From positions 1 through 40,986 of the forward strand of contig QHZC01000053.1 of NCBI GenBank assembly GCA_003224515.1: a stretch of DNA of 40,986 bases, read 5' to 3'. The DNA comes from Acidobacteriota bacterium. GTDB taxonomy: Bacteria > Acidobacteriota > Terriglobia > Acidiferrales > UBA7541. Under the pieces are notes generated by a model, which was given only the letters and a program-made list of their open reading frames with translations, ran no database searches and had not been told where the DNA came from. Position numbers and translations under genes: made by a program. Below, piece after piece: positions 17,135 through 26,251 of this stretch (within the stretch, counting starts at the first letter, position 1; each line of letters starts with the position of its first letter).

Positions 17135-18196
17135 TCACCCTCCCTTGCGGGGAGCCTCGAAATACCGCCTCAACCCCTCCGCTGTGGCTACCTTGGGGGT
17201 CCAGCCTACGCGGGTCTTCAATCTTGCGTTGCTGTAATAGGTCTTCTTCCAATAGGCGTTCCAGCGCTTTCGGTTGAACGCTGGTGGCAATTGGCCCTGC
17301 GACCAGTCCGAATACCTCTCCCAGAGGTAACATAATGCGTAACTTAGAAGGTGGGGGACGTAGAATGATTTGAATTGCCTGACGTTCTTTTTGTAGAGAC
17401 GCAAAAACTCGCGGCTGGAAGGCAGATCGTCATCCACGACATTGAAGACGTCGCCCTGGACTCCATCTTTTACACCCGCCAGTGCAATCGCTTCGGCGCA
17501 GTTTTCAACGTACGTAAACGGAATTGTATTCGAGCCGCCAAGATGTAAAAAGACACCGAAGGTGTCGATCCCCACGCGGCCAGTGAGAACCTCTTTGCCG
17601 GGCCCATAAACCTGCCCCGGCCTGACGATGACGTAGGGGATCCGAAACTTTGTACAATACTCGGTCACGATTTGCTCTTGTTTAACTTTAGCGAAACAAT
17701 AGGCTTCACCCCGCAGCTCAGGGTGGTCTTCAACCGGGCAGGACTCATCCAACATCCGTCCCTGGGGCTTCCGCGTGTTACTGTAAACCGCGAACGAACT
17801 GACGCTGACGAATCGCCGCAGCGACCGGCAAGGGAGGCAGGCTTCGAGAAGATTACGCGTCGTGACCACCGAATTCATGAATGCGTCGGGGAAGGACTTT
17901 TGCCCTGTTCCCGCAGCCAGATGAAAGATTACGGCTGCGTCTCTCGCCGCAGCGTTACAGTCTTCCGGCGCCAGAAGGTTGCCGGTGATTATTTCGACTT
18001 CTGCCTCGCAGTAGCGGCTGGCGATTTCCTCAAGTCGGGCCGTATTGCTGGAGGGCCTCGCGAAACAGCGTAACTTGCGAAACCCGCGATCCAGCAAGTT
18101 CTCCACAAGCCTCGACCCAATGAAACCGGTCGCGCCGGTGATCAAGATGAGGTCGTTCTCCCTAATAATGAAATCGTTGCGCTCGATATGTTCCAT
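17135..18196 (-). CDS. NAD-dependent epimerase/dehydratase (extended SDR)
   Basis: The 353-residue product has the extended-SDR cofactor motif GATGFIG (residues 21-27), a FHLAAGTG segment (91-98), the catalytic Ser region VSVSSFAVYS (131-139) and the Tyr-x3-Lys pair YCFAK (166-170). These are the residues for proton transfer in nucleotide-sugar epimerases, dehydratases and reductases. Family members act on UDP-, GDP- or dTDP-sugars. Which reaction applies here cannot be read from the motifs. The C-terminal third is more divergent and rich in aromatic residues (RYSDWSQGQLPPAFNRKRWN). It lies between a GT2 gene (9-base gap) and a Gfo/Idh/MocA gene, as expected in an O-antigen locus. Confidence 0.85.
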   Translation of the reverse strand: MEHIERNDFIIRENDLILITGATGFIGSRLVENLLDRGFRKLRCFARPSSNTARLEEIASRYCEAEVEIITGNLLAPEDCNAAARDAAVIFHLAAGTGQKSFPDAFMNSVVTTRNLLEACLPCRSLRRFVSVSSFAVYSNTRKPQGRMLDESCPVEDHPELRGEAYCFAKVKQEQIVTEYCTKFRIPYVIVRPGQVYGPGKEVLTGRVGIDTFGVFLHLGGSNTIPFTYVENCAEAIALAGVKDGVQGDVFNVVDDDLPSSREFLRLYKKNVRQFKSFYVPHLLSYALCYLWERYSDWSQGQLPPAFNRKRWNAYWKKTYYSNARLKTRVGWTPKVATAEGLRRYFEAPRKGG

Positions 18197-18205
18197 ATCT
18201 CGCTG

Positions 18206-19177
18206 CTACTCTGTAACGTACGGTCCTCTAATGGGGTTGATGCCAACGATTGCCAGGAGCCTCCCGAGATGGTTAAAAAGTTTCATCAAACACAGCATTA
18301 ATCTGCTCGGCCCCAGAACTAACGCAATGGGCAGAACGGTTACGTAAGCGGGAACGGCGAGCGCAGATTTTGCGACGTCGAGCGCCCCGAAGGTGGGATG
18401 AAGTCGGGAGACGGTCCCGCCCAGCAACGCTCTTCTCAATATGAAGGTGCGATTCCAGCGTGCCGGAGGAACGACCTCATAAGCCTCCGCTTCATTGCAC
18501 CAGATGAACGTGTGCCCCTTTTGGATGAGTCTCCTGAAAAAATCTTGATCCTCTCCGGTCCGGAACTCGGGTCTGAAAAGCTGTGCATGACCCGTGAGAA
18601 CACTTCTTTTCAGCAGGACGTTGCCGGTTCGCCCCTTCTTCCAGTCGATTACAAATCCCGTAGGATAAGTGGGACGTTCGTAGAACTTGCCCTTAACCAC
18701 CCACGCGGGCGGTTGGACTTCAAAGTATGGTTTTACAGGCCCCAGTACACCATCTGCCTTATGTTCATTCAGGGCCTTGAACAGGCTCAGCAACCAACAC
18801 TTCGTCGGGAACTCGTCGTCGTCAATAAAGGCGATGAAGTCGCCATGGGCATTTTCGATCGCTTTGTTGCGTGCCAGCGCGATATTTTGTCGGCTCTCTA
18901 CGCAATACTTCACAGGGAGGGCCGAGACGGCTGTGAATTCCGACACAACCGCCTCGGCCGACCGCAAACTGTCGTTGTCAACAATGACGAGCGAATACGT
19001 GAAGAGCTCACTTGTGATCTGGCACGAGAGCTCCTCCAACAAGCGTTTGAGGAACTGCGGCCGCTTGTAAGTGCAAATGCACACACAAATGTGCTTGTTT
19101 TCTCTTATCAAGGCGTTTGATTCCGAGTGCGTAGGATCCGAGGCATGCGGAGGAAGAAGCAGATCTGCGCGTCGCAT
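18206..19177 (-). CDS. Family 2 glycosyltransferase
   Basis: The 323-residue product has the GT-A fold pattern: CVCICTYKRPQFLKRLLEEL near residue 31, ending the first nucleotide-binding strand, VIVDNDS, then a FIDDDEFP metal-binding DxD-like motif, and GRTGNVLLKR and GEDQDFFRRL acceptor-side motifs. A C-terminal segment with ALAVPAYVTVLPIALVLGPSRLML looks membrane-associated. These enzymes add sugars from nucleotide donors at the cytoplasmic face to the lipid-linked unit. No ribosome site is clear at the ATG; the first 28 residues are not conserved-looking, and a TTG just before IRENKHICVC could be the true start. Substrate is unknown. Confidence 0.85.
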   Translation of the reverse strand: MRRADLLLPPHASDPTHSESNALIRENKHICVCICTYKRPQFLKRLLEELSCQITSELFTYSLVIVDNDSLRSAEAVVSEFTAVSALPVKYCVESRQNIALARNKAIENAHGDFIAFIDDDEFPTKCWLLSLFKALNEHKADGVLGPVKPYFEVQPPAWVVKGKFYERPTYPTGFVIDWKKGRTGNVLLKRSVLTGHAQLFRPEFRTGEDQDFFRRLIQKGHTFIWCNEAEAYEVVPPARWNRTFILRRALLGGTVSRLHPTFGALDVAKSALAVPAYVTVLPIALVLGPSRLMLCLMKLFNHLGRLLAIVGINPIRGPYVTE

Positions 19178-19278
19178 CTATTCAAAGCTCGCCGTCAAAT
19201 GGCGCTCATCGTCGGGGTACTCGCTCCAGTTGAAGAAGTTCCCCTAAATCGCAGGAACCGGTCTCTCAGTTTGACCGA

Positions 19279-20193
19279 CTACCCTGATGAAGGCGTTACT
19301 GTGCGCGATTGAGGAGAAGTCCGGTTGCCTGTGAGTAGTTTCCTTAATCGCTGCATTTGCTCGCGTCTGCGAAACGCCACCAATTCGCCGGAGATCGGTC
19401 TCTCAACGCGCCGGACCCACGCCCACAGATAGCCGATCGCCATGATCAGCCCCCCGATGATGAAAGGCCGTTTGCTCATTTGATAGACCGCTCTGAACAG
19501 CTCCCACACTGCATGGCCTCCCAGAGCGTAGTCGAGACAACCAACTGTGAATCTGGCCATCAAGGGACTGCGCTGGGCGGTCCCGGCTGGCCGATGGTGC
19601 AGACATTCTTTATCTGTGAACGTCCTTGTCTTCCAACCCTTCATTCTTGCCGTGAGGAACGCAACATGATCTACTCCACCGCCTTTCAGTGGCAAATATC
19701 CGCCGATCTCTGCGAAGCACTCCCGCCGAAAGAGTTGGCATGCACCGGACACATCCTCGATGTTAACGAAGCGATAGTCGTGTGAGTAGTTCCCCTGGCG
19801 ATAGGGCGTGCCTGCCACTCCCAACTTGGGATTCTCGGCAAACTTACGCAAGAGGAACGCAAAATAGTCTTCGTCATCGAAGGAAACGTCGGCGTCCAGG
19901 TTACCGATGATGTCGTACTGCAGATCCTTCATCTTCGAGTAGCCCGCGTTGAAGGCATGAACCTTGCCCGCGAAATGCCGTTCGCTACGCTCGGGAACGC
20001 GCACCAATTCAATCCATGGGTGCTCAAACTCATATTGGAGGACGATTTCGTCCGTTCCGTCGGTTGAACCGTCACTGACAATGATCCATTTGACGGGTCG
20101 GACCGACTGCGCAACGACGGACTTGATGGTCAGCTCGATGAATTCTGCCTCGTTCCGCGCGGGGGTTATAAGGGCGTAGGTAAGGAAGGTCAT
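19279..20193 (-). CDS. Family 2 glycosyltransferase with C-terminal membrane anchor
   Basis: The 304-residue product begins YALITPARNEAEFIELTIKS and shows WIIVSDGSTDGTDEI, then a NLDADVSFDD metal site and GVDHVAFLTARMKGW, all standard for processive-type GT2 enzymes. A hydrophobic segment near the C-terminus (FIIGGLIMAIGYLWAWV) is probably a membrane anchor. It resembles glycosyltransferases in exopolysaccharide loci that extend the lipid-linked repeat unit. The gene lies about 100 bases upstream of the previous GT2 gene in transcription order and 200 bases downstream of the GT4 gene, so it may not be tightly coupled with either. Donor and acceptor are unknown. Confidence 0.85.
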   Translation of the reverse strand: MTFLTYALITPARNEAEFIELTIKSVVAQSVRPVKWIIVSDGSTDGTDEIVLQYEFEHPWIELVRVPERSERHFAGKVHAFNAGYSKMKDLQYDIIGNLDADVSFDDEDYFAFLLRKFAENPKLGVAGTPYRQGNYSHDYRFVNIEDVSGACQLFRRECFAEIGGYLPLKGGGVDHVAFLTARMKGWKTRTFTDKECLHHRPAGTAQRSPLMARFTVGCLDYALGGHAVWELFRAVYQMSKRPFIIGGLIMAIGYLWAWVRRVERPISGELVAFRRREQMQRLRKLLTGNRTSPQSRTVTPSSG

Positions 20194-20394
20194 GTCGAGG
20201 GTTATGCCTCAACCGGAGGTCAAGTTGCTGGTTTGAACCTCTCTCGCCGAGCTATCTGATTCGCGGAGGAGAGCGCGGAATCGCCAGAAACATCCATTTG
20301 AGACCGCCTACGCCCACAATCTCGGCGGGGCTGACTTTACTTGGTGCGACCAAGAGCCTGCCAAAGCGCTGTGGGCGGGATTCTCTCTGAAGGT

Positions 20395-21633
20395 TTATCC
20401 GTTCAGGATTGTCGTCTCGGAGAGATATGGCCCCTCGGTCGCGCAGTCTCCGGAATCCGACAAGCCTCCGACCAGGTTCAAATATCGCTGTTTCATTACG
20501 TCCCAGCGTATGGGGGTGTACTCCTCTTTAGCCCTCGCCGCCAGGCGGGCGCACAGCGAGCGATCCCCGTAGAGGCGGATCATCTGCTGTGCCAAGTCCG
20601 CCGGATCGTTCGGGTCAAAATAGGCGAGAGCCTCCTCACTAAAGTAGTAACGTATCGTCTTTACCCGCGACATGAGAACCGGCTTGCCCATAATTACAAA
20701 TTCAGGCAGCTTGTTAGGAAAGGCGAAGTCAAAGAATACACCGCCGCGGAGCGGCAGAATTCCGACATCGCATTTGTTCAACCACGCGGGAATTTCGGCT
20801 GATGGGACTAGCTCGAACAGCTTTACCTTCGCAGTTAAGCCGTATTCATGCACCAGGCGCGCCAACGGGTCCTGCTCGGACTTCGAAACCGTCGCCCCCA
20901 GTATCCATAATTCGGCTCCGGGCATCTCCGCCTGGGCCATGCCGAAAGCCTTGATAGCAATATCCAGCCCATAGATTTGGGTGAGGGTGCCATGGTACAT
21001 GATCACGAACGAATCGGAATGTCCTTTGGCGCCTGGCCCCGGCCCTATCGATGCGAATCGTTCTTCGCTGGCAGAGTTCATGACCACGATGGATTTTGAG
21101 GGAGACAACCCGCGGCGAACCAGAAGATCGCAGATAGGCTCATTGATTGTGATTACGTGATCCGCGTATTGGAAGCTTATCTTTTCCAGGTATTTGACCA
21201 AACGAATCAACCAGGAGTTCTCGCTGGTTCTGTATTTGGAGATGTAAAACTCCGGTGTGATTTCGTGCATGTCCAAGATCAGTTTGGCACCCATCCATCT
21301 AGCTGGAGCCGCAGCAAAGATCAGGAAGTCCGGCAGCGTGTTTACGTCAATCACGGCATAGCGCCTCTGCCTCATTTGCAGAAAGACGCGAACGAAAGCC
21401 CAGAAAAAGAATGCGGTGTACTCAAAGAAATACCGGAACAAAGATCCGCGCTTCTTGGCAAGCGAAATAGTGCGAACCTTTACTCCGTTCAGGGTGTAGG
21501 TCTTTCTTCCGTTCGGAGTGGCCAACGCCAGGGCGTCAACGGAATAGCCCGCCGCCGCCAGGGCTTCGGCTTTTCGCCTCACTCGAGCGTCGAACTCATA
21601 GAAGCTTTGAGTCAGAATGCAGATAGATCTCAT
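20395..21633 (-). CDS. Family 4 glycosyltransferase
   Basis: With the start chosen at the ATG at 21633, the product is 412 residues and begins MRSICILTQSFYEFDARVRR, the expected GT-B N-terminus. An upstream ATG at 21717 would add 28 low-complexity residues and overlap the preceding gene by 80 bases, so I reject it. The C-terminal domain shows FVIMYHGTLTQIYGLDIAIKAF, ELWILGATVSKSE, a VGILPLRGGVFFDFAFPNKL region and a 'GKPVLMSR' segment, the nucleotide-sugar binding half of GT4 retaining transferases. The enzyme should add one sugar of the repeat unit in the cytoplasm. It begins four bases after the stop of the deacetylase-like gene upstream. Confidence 0.85.
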   Translation of the reverse strand: MRSICILTQSFYEFDARVRRKAEALAAAGYSVDALALATPNGRKTYTLNGVKVRTISLAKKRGSLFRYFFEYTAFFFWAFVRVFLQMRQRRYAVIDVNTLPDFLIFAAAPARWMGAKLILDMHEITPEFYISKYRTSENSWLIRLVKYLEKISFQYADHVITINEPICDLLVRRGLSPSKSIVVMNSASEERFASIGPGPGAKGHSDSFVIMYHGTLTQIYGLDIAIKAFGMAQAEMPGAELWILGATVSKSEQDPLARLVHEYGLTAKVKLFELVPSAEIPAWLNKCDVGILPLRGGVFFDFAFPNKLPEFVIMGKPVLMSRVKTIRYYFSEEALAYFDPNDPADLAQQMIRLYGDRSLCARLAARAKEEYTPIRWDVMKQRYLNLVGGLSDSGDCATEGPYLSETTILNG

Positions 21634-21637
21634 AAGA

Positions 21638-23347
21638 TCAGTTTTGGATAGCAGATTCGACTGGAACTTGAAAGACAGGGTTGAGGAGCGAGTCGAATTC
21701 GACGACGTCCCCTGCATGACAGGGGATGTCGATGAAAGTATGCTTCATATCGCCGGTGAGTCGTTTATTGCTCCCTGGAAGGGATGGACGGTAAACCCTC
21801 AGGCACAACGACGGCAGTGCCATTTCGGCTTCGTCAGGAAAGATGCTTCGCACTCCGCAGGCATCCCCGGTGCGCTCGAAACGCACGTGGCGGCGCTTTC
21901 GAAACCAACCGACCGCCTGCCCGGTCGTGGCGAACCATCCCCCCGAGGATTTCAGGGTTTGGACGAGCCGGATGTAAAAGTCGCCCCAGAACCGCTCTGG
22001 TGCATGACTTCGGTCATGCCAGAGAACCGTTAGCACGCCACCAAACCGCCGGGCGTGGTCCATCAACTTTCCACAGCTTTTTTCTGCTTCGGGCTCGGTT
22101 AGATTGAGTCTCTGAGGATAAAACAATGCTCCATCCTGGATGTGTAGCGGAAGCTCCATTAGCGCCTTTGCGCCGAGCGGACGGAATACCTGGGTCGTTC
22201 CATTGCGGTATCCGATAGTTTCGTTGTACCCGAGCGTGCAATCGTAGGCGTAACCGCTTTCCTCTAGCGTGGAAGCCGTGCCAGCGTCGTGCAGCAACCA
22301 GTGCATCCGGATTCCGATGGAGGACTCGCCCGTAGTGGCCGCAATCCGTGCCAGTTCGGCGTGGCCTTTCTCGACGCTATGCCAGGCGTCAATTCCATGA
22401 ACCCCTAGCTCACAACCCTCGCGTTTGAGAGTTGCCGTCCAATCTGCTAGGTCCCCCACGTCATACGCGGTCGCACGCCGGTCCGCGTGGGGGCCAGGGA
22501 CGCGTTCGCCAGCGCGTCGCTTGAACGGGATCAAAAAGTATGTTGCCGGCAGGCCCTTCTCGGCGTCCAAATACCAGCCAAAGGGTTCCCAGAAATCCTT
22601 CGCCCAGCCAAGGTGGACCAGCGGGAGCGATGCTGCCGCGCGCCAATTATCGAAAAGCCTCCTGATCGAAATTCTGCGCTCGAAAAGTTTTCGAACGGAA
22701 CCCAGCGTCGACCGGTAAAGAAATCCCCACATCGTGTGGTCGAATTTGTGGTCTCGAATCCCGACGAAATCGATGTCATGGGTTAGACAAACTGCAAAGC
22801 CATGGTCCGGAGGAGCGGGGGGGACCTCCAAGACCGGAATGCCTTCGCTCAAGATCCAGTTCCTCAGCATGCTGATGTGAATGTCCAGCGTAGGGATATG
22901 TGCCTGGTCGATGGGCTGCCCGCCCGAGAACAGGAGTTGAGCTTCTTGAAATAAATCGTATCCGAGCCGCAGCAGCACAGCTCCGCCAGCTGTCGGCGCA
23001 ATGCGAAGACCAGCTATTCCGACTGGTGCGGCGACACACGGAATACCGCTGCTTCCTGGTGCGAATACTGCCAACCGGCCATAGATGGGCAGGGCGAGGT
23101 TCGGACAGTCCAGCAACCCGCCTCCGTGCCGCGAACGCACGGTGATTCCGTTGCTTAGGTCAACGCTCTTGGCTTCAGACCCGTACACGATGAGCAATGT
23201 AGCGCTAACTTCCGGGATAGCATCTGCTGTGGCAACAACGACATCGTACGTTTGACCTTCCCTGTAGAATTCCCAAGGCACCTTGAAGAGCTCAAAGAAC
23301 TCCTCCACAGCAGCTTTCTGGCTCGGTTTGGGTATGACTCCGATCAC
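21638..23347 (-). CDS. Large NodB-like polysaccharide deacetylase family protein
   Basis: The 569-residue product has a roughly 180-residue N-terminal region without recognised motifs, then a NodB-like domain. Motif 1 is AVCLTHDIDF (185-194, the Asp pair at 191 and 193), a GVHGIDAWHS block stands in for motif 2, and IGIRMHWLLHDAGTASTLEE with YAYDCTLGYNE follows. LTVLWHDRSH supplies a late His. This arrangement occurs in deacetylase-family proteins of exopolysaccharide loci, longer than classical NodB. Whether it is active is uncertain because motif 2 is altered. No signal peptide is seen. A C-terminal beta-rich extension of about 90 residues is of unknown function. It lies between the aminotransferase gene (3-base gap) and the GT4 gene. 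Confidence 0.8.
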   Translation of the reverse strand: MIGVIPKPSQKAAVEEFFELFKVPWEFYREGQTYDVVVATADAIPEVSATLLIVYGSEAKSVDLSNGITVRSRHGGGLLDCPNLALPIYGRLAVFAPGSSGIPCVAAPVGIAGLRIAPTAGGAVLLRLGYDLFQEAQLLFSGGQPIDQAHIPTLDIHISMLRNWILSEGIPVLEVPPAPPDHGFAVCLTHDIDFVGIRDHKFDHTMWGFLYRSTLGSVRKLFERRISIRRLFDNWRAAASLPLVHLGWAKDFWEPFGWYLDAEKGLPATYFLIPFKRRAGERVPGPHADRRATAYDVGDLADWTATLKREGCELGVHGIDAWHSVEKGHAELARIAATTGESSIGIRMHWLLHDAGTASTLEESGYAYDCTLGYNETIGYRNGTTQVFRPLGAKALMELPLHIQDGALFYPQRLNLTEPEAEKSCGKLMDHARRFGGVLTVLWHDRSHAPERFWGDFYIRLVQTLKSSGGWFATTGQAVGWFRKRRHVRFERTGDACGVRSIFPDEAEMALPSLCLRVYRPSLPGSNKRLTGDMKHTFIDIPCHAGDVVEFDSLLNPVFQVPVESAIQN

Positions 23348-23350
23348 GGA

Positions 23351-24544
23351 TCAACGCGACCAAGCGCCAACCTGCTTTGAGGCAGTCTGGCTGAAGGCGC
23401 TCTCGTTTGTTGGACTCGCGGCCATGAATTCGCGGATACATTCGACCACGTATCGGAGCTGCGGCTCGGTAAGCTCCGGGTGAATTGGGAGCGCCAGTGT
23501 CTCTTTGGCTGCCCGTTCGCTTTCGGGGAAGGCGCCGTTGCCATAGCCTAAGTAAGCAAAGCACTCCTGGAGGTGCATGGGAACCGGGTAATAGATTTCC
23601 GTACAGACGCCCCGCCTCTTCAGGACTGCCTGCAGTGGGTCACGGCGAGAGACCCGAATCACGTATTGATTGAAAATATGGCGATTGGTGAAAACGCGCG
23701 GCAAGCCGACGTGCGGCATCCCGTCCCGAACAGTCGTCAATCCGGCCTCGGAAAAAAGTTGGTCGTACTTCATGGCGTTGCGCTGCCGAGCTGCCGTCCA
23801 TTCATCCAGGTGCGGCAATTTGGCAGACACAATGGCCGCCTGGATGGAGTCGAGACGGAAATTCCCACCAACAATCTTGTGATGATATTTCGGCTTGGAA
23901 CCGTGAGAGCGCAGGCACCTCAGCTTTTCCGCGCGCTCCGCGTCGTTAGTGACAACCATCCCTCCGTCACCTGCGCCGCCGAGGTTTTTCGAAGGGAAAA
24001 AAGAGAAACATCCGTAGTGTCCGATTGAGCCCGCCCGCCGGCCCCGGCTCTCGGCACCGATGGCCTGGGCGGCATCCTCGATGACGAGCAGGCCATGTTT
24101 TTGAGCCAGACCCATCACAGCGTCCATGTCCGCCATCTGGCCGTAGAGATGGACGGGAATGATGCCGCGCGTCTTTGAGGTCAACTGAGATGGGATTTGC
24201 GACGCATCCAGGTCATAGGTCTCCGGATCGATGTCCACGAAGACCGGCGTAGCTCCCACCCGGGCAATCGCGCCGGCGGTCGCAAAGAAGGTGTACGGAG
24301 TGGTGATAACCTCATCTCCCGGCCCGATATTTTCGGCCATCAGACAGGCCAACAAGGCGTCACTGCCCGAGGAAACTCCAACGGCATGGGTGCAGCCGCA
24401 ATGGTGCGCGATCGCCTCCTCACACTGTTCCACCTTCGGTCCCAAGATGAACTGCTGGGACTCCATCACCGCGGCGATGGCAGCCTCAACCTCGCTTTTG
24501 ATCGTTGCGTACTGCGCCCTAAGATCAAGCAGCGGAACATGCAT
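23351..24544 (-). CDS. DegT/DnrJ/EryC1/StrS aminotransferase, WbpE-like
   Basis: The 397-residue product is a PLP-dependent sugar aminotransferase. It starts MHVPLLDLRAQYATIKSEVE, has GVSSGSDALLACL, VIEDAAQAIGAE (Asp 157 region, contacting the pyridine nitrogen) and SFFPSKNLGG with the PLP Lys at about residue 186. In this context it most likely transaminates the 3-keto group of a UDP-GlcNAc-uronic acid, as WbpE does, because the neighbouring genes encode a WbpB/WbpD-like fusion and a 2-epimerase. The start overlaps the end of the fusion gene by 20 bases, so the pathway enzymes are translated together. The last 30 residues look non-conserved. Family is certain; the exact substrate is inferred from neighbours. 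Confidence 0.9.
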   Translation of the reverse strand: MHVPLLDLRAQYATIKSEVEAAIAAVMESQQFILGPKVEQCEEAIAHHCGCTHAVGVSSGSDALLACLMAENIGPGDEVITTPYTFFATAGAIARVGATPVFVDIDPETYDLDASQIPSQLTSKTRGIIPVHLYGQMADMDAVMGLAQKHGLLVIEDAAQAIGAESRGRRAGSIGHYGCFSFFPSKNLGGAGDGGMVVTNDAERAEKLRCLRSHGSKPKYHHKIVGGNFRLDSIQAAIVSAKLPHLDEWTAARQRNAMKYDQLFSEAGLTTVRDGMPHVGLPRVFTNRHIFNQYVIRVSRRDPLQAVLKRRGVCTEIYYPVPMHLQECFAYLGYGNGAFPESERAAKETLALPIHPELTEPQLRYVVECIREFMAASPTNESAFSQTASKQVGAWSR

Positions 24545-26243
24545 ATTTGGCTTCCTCTTTCAGTTCTCTGTAGGACTTGGTGCTTCGGCTCAGTTCCGCC
24601 GGGAGCGGCGCTTCTTCATCTAGATCCAGGCAGTTGAGAACGCCCGGCGAACTTTCCCCATAGCGGTATCCGCTCTCCGGACACACCATCACTCCGTTGG
24701 AATCGGGCTGCCCAAGCCGGTGCCCATGGCGGCTCATCCATCCAACCCGATGAGCCGGATTTCCGACGACCAGCGCGTAGTCTGGGACGTTCTTGGTCAC
24801 CACGGAACCCGCTCCGACGAACGCGTAACGTCCAACGTTGACTCCGCAAACGATTGTGGCATTCGCACCAATCGTACAGCCGCGCTTCAAGCACGTGGTC
24901 TCGTACAAGGAGTGGCGGTTCACTTGCGACCTCGGATTCGAAACATTCGTCAGAACGCAGGAAGGTCCAAGAAACACATCATCTTCGATCACCACGCCGG
25001 TATAAACGGACACGCTGTTTTGAATCTTGACGTTGTTTCCCACGATTGTGCCGCCATCGACGTTCACGTTCTGGCCGATGACGCAGCGCTCGCCAATACG
25101 CGCACCTTTCATGATGTGGGAGAAGTGCCAGACCTTCGTGCCCGCGCCGACCACGGCGCCATCATCGACGTAGGCGGATTCGTGCGCGAAGTAAGGACTT
25201 TCTGGTTTGTCATTTTTGGTGTCGAAGGATCCCAAAGCAACTGCCCCGTTGTGCAGTGCACGCTGGCAAGCATCCAAAACGCGCAAAACTCTGAGGCCTT
25301 CGGCGCCGTCGCTTACGGGTGCAATTCTGGATTCCACGCAGTCCAGAAAATGCTGGCATTCGGCGTGCAGCGGTTCTCGATCGTCCAATGGGACATTTTC
25401 GCCGTTCGCCTTGACCGCCATCGGAACGCGATTCCGCCATTCGACTTTATGAGGATACAGGACGAGCTTGTGCTCGCCAGTATCATCGAAAACGGCCATC
25501 TTTTCCGATCCAACGACTACAAGGCGCTGTTCTTTGATCGGATGCAACCAGCTGACAAAAATGTGGGCCTGGACCCCACTTGGGAATTCAAAATGACTCA
25601 GCGTGACGTCGGTGATGTCGCGATTCAGATAGGCGCTACCCTGGCAGGTCACACGTGCGGGCATTTCGTTGAGCAGTGACAACAACACGGAGATGTCATG
25701 CGGAGCAAAACTCCAGAGAATATTCTCTTCAGTCCGTATTTTCCCGATGTTCAGGCGATTGGAGTACAGATAATTGAGCTTTCCTAAAACGCCGTCGTGG
25801 ATCAGCTTCTGCAATTTCAGGATTGCCGGGTGATACCTGAGAATATGTCCGACCATCAAGATTCGGCGCTTGGCGTCAGCGAGTTCCACGAGTTCCTCGC
25901 CGTGTTTTACGTCGATGGCCAGCGGCTTCTCGACGAGAACGTCCTTTCCAGCTTCGAGTGCCGCCTTGGCCATTTCATAGTGGGTAGTCGCAGGCGTGGC
26001 CAGCACCACGGCGTCGACAGAAGGATCAGAGAGAACCTCGGTAAACTCTGAACAGAATCTGACATGCTCATATTGATACTTACAGGCAGCTGCGGCGGTC
26101 CCTTCCACGTCGCAGAGGACCTCAAGGGCCCCAAGTTGATAGAAGTTCCGGACAAGATTTTTGCCCCAGTATCCAACGCCAACGACAGCTATCTTGGTCT
26201 TCGACTTTGTGAGCTCGGCACTCTTCATTTCTGCCCCTTCCAC
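24525..26243 (-). CDS. Fused WbpB-like oxidoreductase and WbpD-like N-acetyltransferase
   Basis: The 572-residue product joins two enzymes usually encoded separately. Residues about 16-340 are a Gfo/Idh/MocA oxidoreductase (IAVVGVGYWGKNLVRNF, VEKPLAID with the catalytic EKP at 105-107, and 'WSFAPHDISVLL'). Residues about 351-505 are a left-handed beta-helix acetyltransferase with hexapeptide repeats (VVGAGTKVWHFSHIMKGARI, NVNVDGGTIVGNNV, 'GVVIEDDVFLGPSCVLTNV' and VVGNPAHRVGWM). In the Pseudomonas/Bordetella pathway, WbpB/WlbA oxidises C3 of UDP-GlcNAcA and WbpD/WlbB acetylates the 3-amino group produced by WbpE. So this protein would catalyse the steps on either side of the neighbouring aminotransferase. 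A C-terminal tail of about 65 residues, with CPESGYRY, is unassigned. No frameshift separates the domains. Confidence 0.85.
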   Translation of the reverse strand: MEGAEMKSAELTKSKTKIAVVGVGYWGKNLVRNFYQLGALEVLCDVEGTAAAACKYQYEHVRFCSEFTEVLSDPSVDAVVLATPATTHYEMAKAALEAGKDVLVEKPLAIDVKHGEELVELADAKRRILMVGHILRYHPAILKLQKLIHDGVLGKLNYLYSNRLNIGKIRTEENILWSFAPHDISVLLSLLNEMPARVTCQGSAYLNRDITDVTLSHFEFPSGVQAHIFVSWLHPIKEQRLVVVGSEKMAVFDDTGEHKLVLYPHKVEWRNRVPMAVKANGENVPLDDREPLHAECQHFLDCVESRIAPVSDGAEGLRVLRVLDACQRALHNGAVALGSFDTKNDKPESPYFAHESAYVDDGAVVGAGTKVWHFSHIMKGARIGERCVIGQNVNVDGGTIVGNNVKIQNSVSVYTGVVIEDDVFLGPSCVLTNVSNPRSQVNRHSLYETTCLKRGCTIGANATIVCGVNVGRYAFVGAGSVVTKNVPDYALVVGNPAHRVGWMSRHGHRLGQPDSNGVMVCPESGYRYGESSPGVLNCLDLDEEAPLPAELSRSTKSYRELKEEAKYACSAA

Positions 26244-26251
26244 GTGAGGTT

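Noticed and set aside
21634..21717. Longer start for the GT4 gene
   Set aside because: It would overlap the preceding gene by 80 bases and add a low-complexity stretch before the clear family N-terminus at 21633.
24720..25679. Plus-strand frame of over 300 codons
   Set aside because: It is antisense to the WbpB-WbpD fusion gene, whose own frame has clear catalytic motifs.
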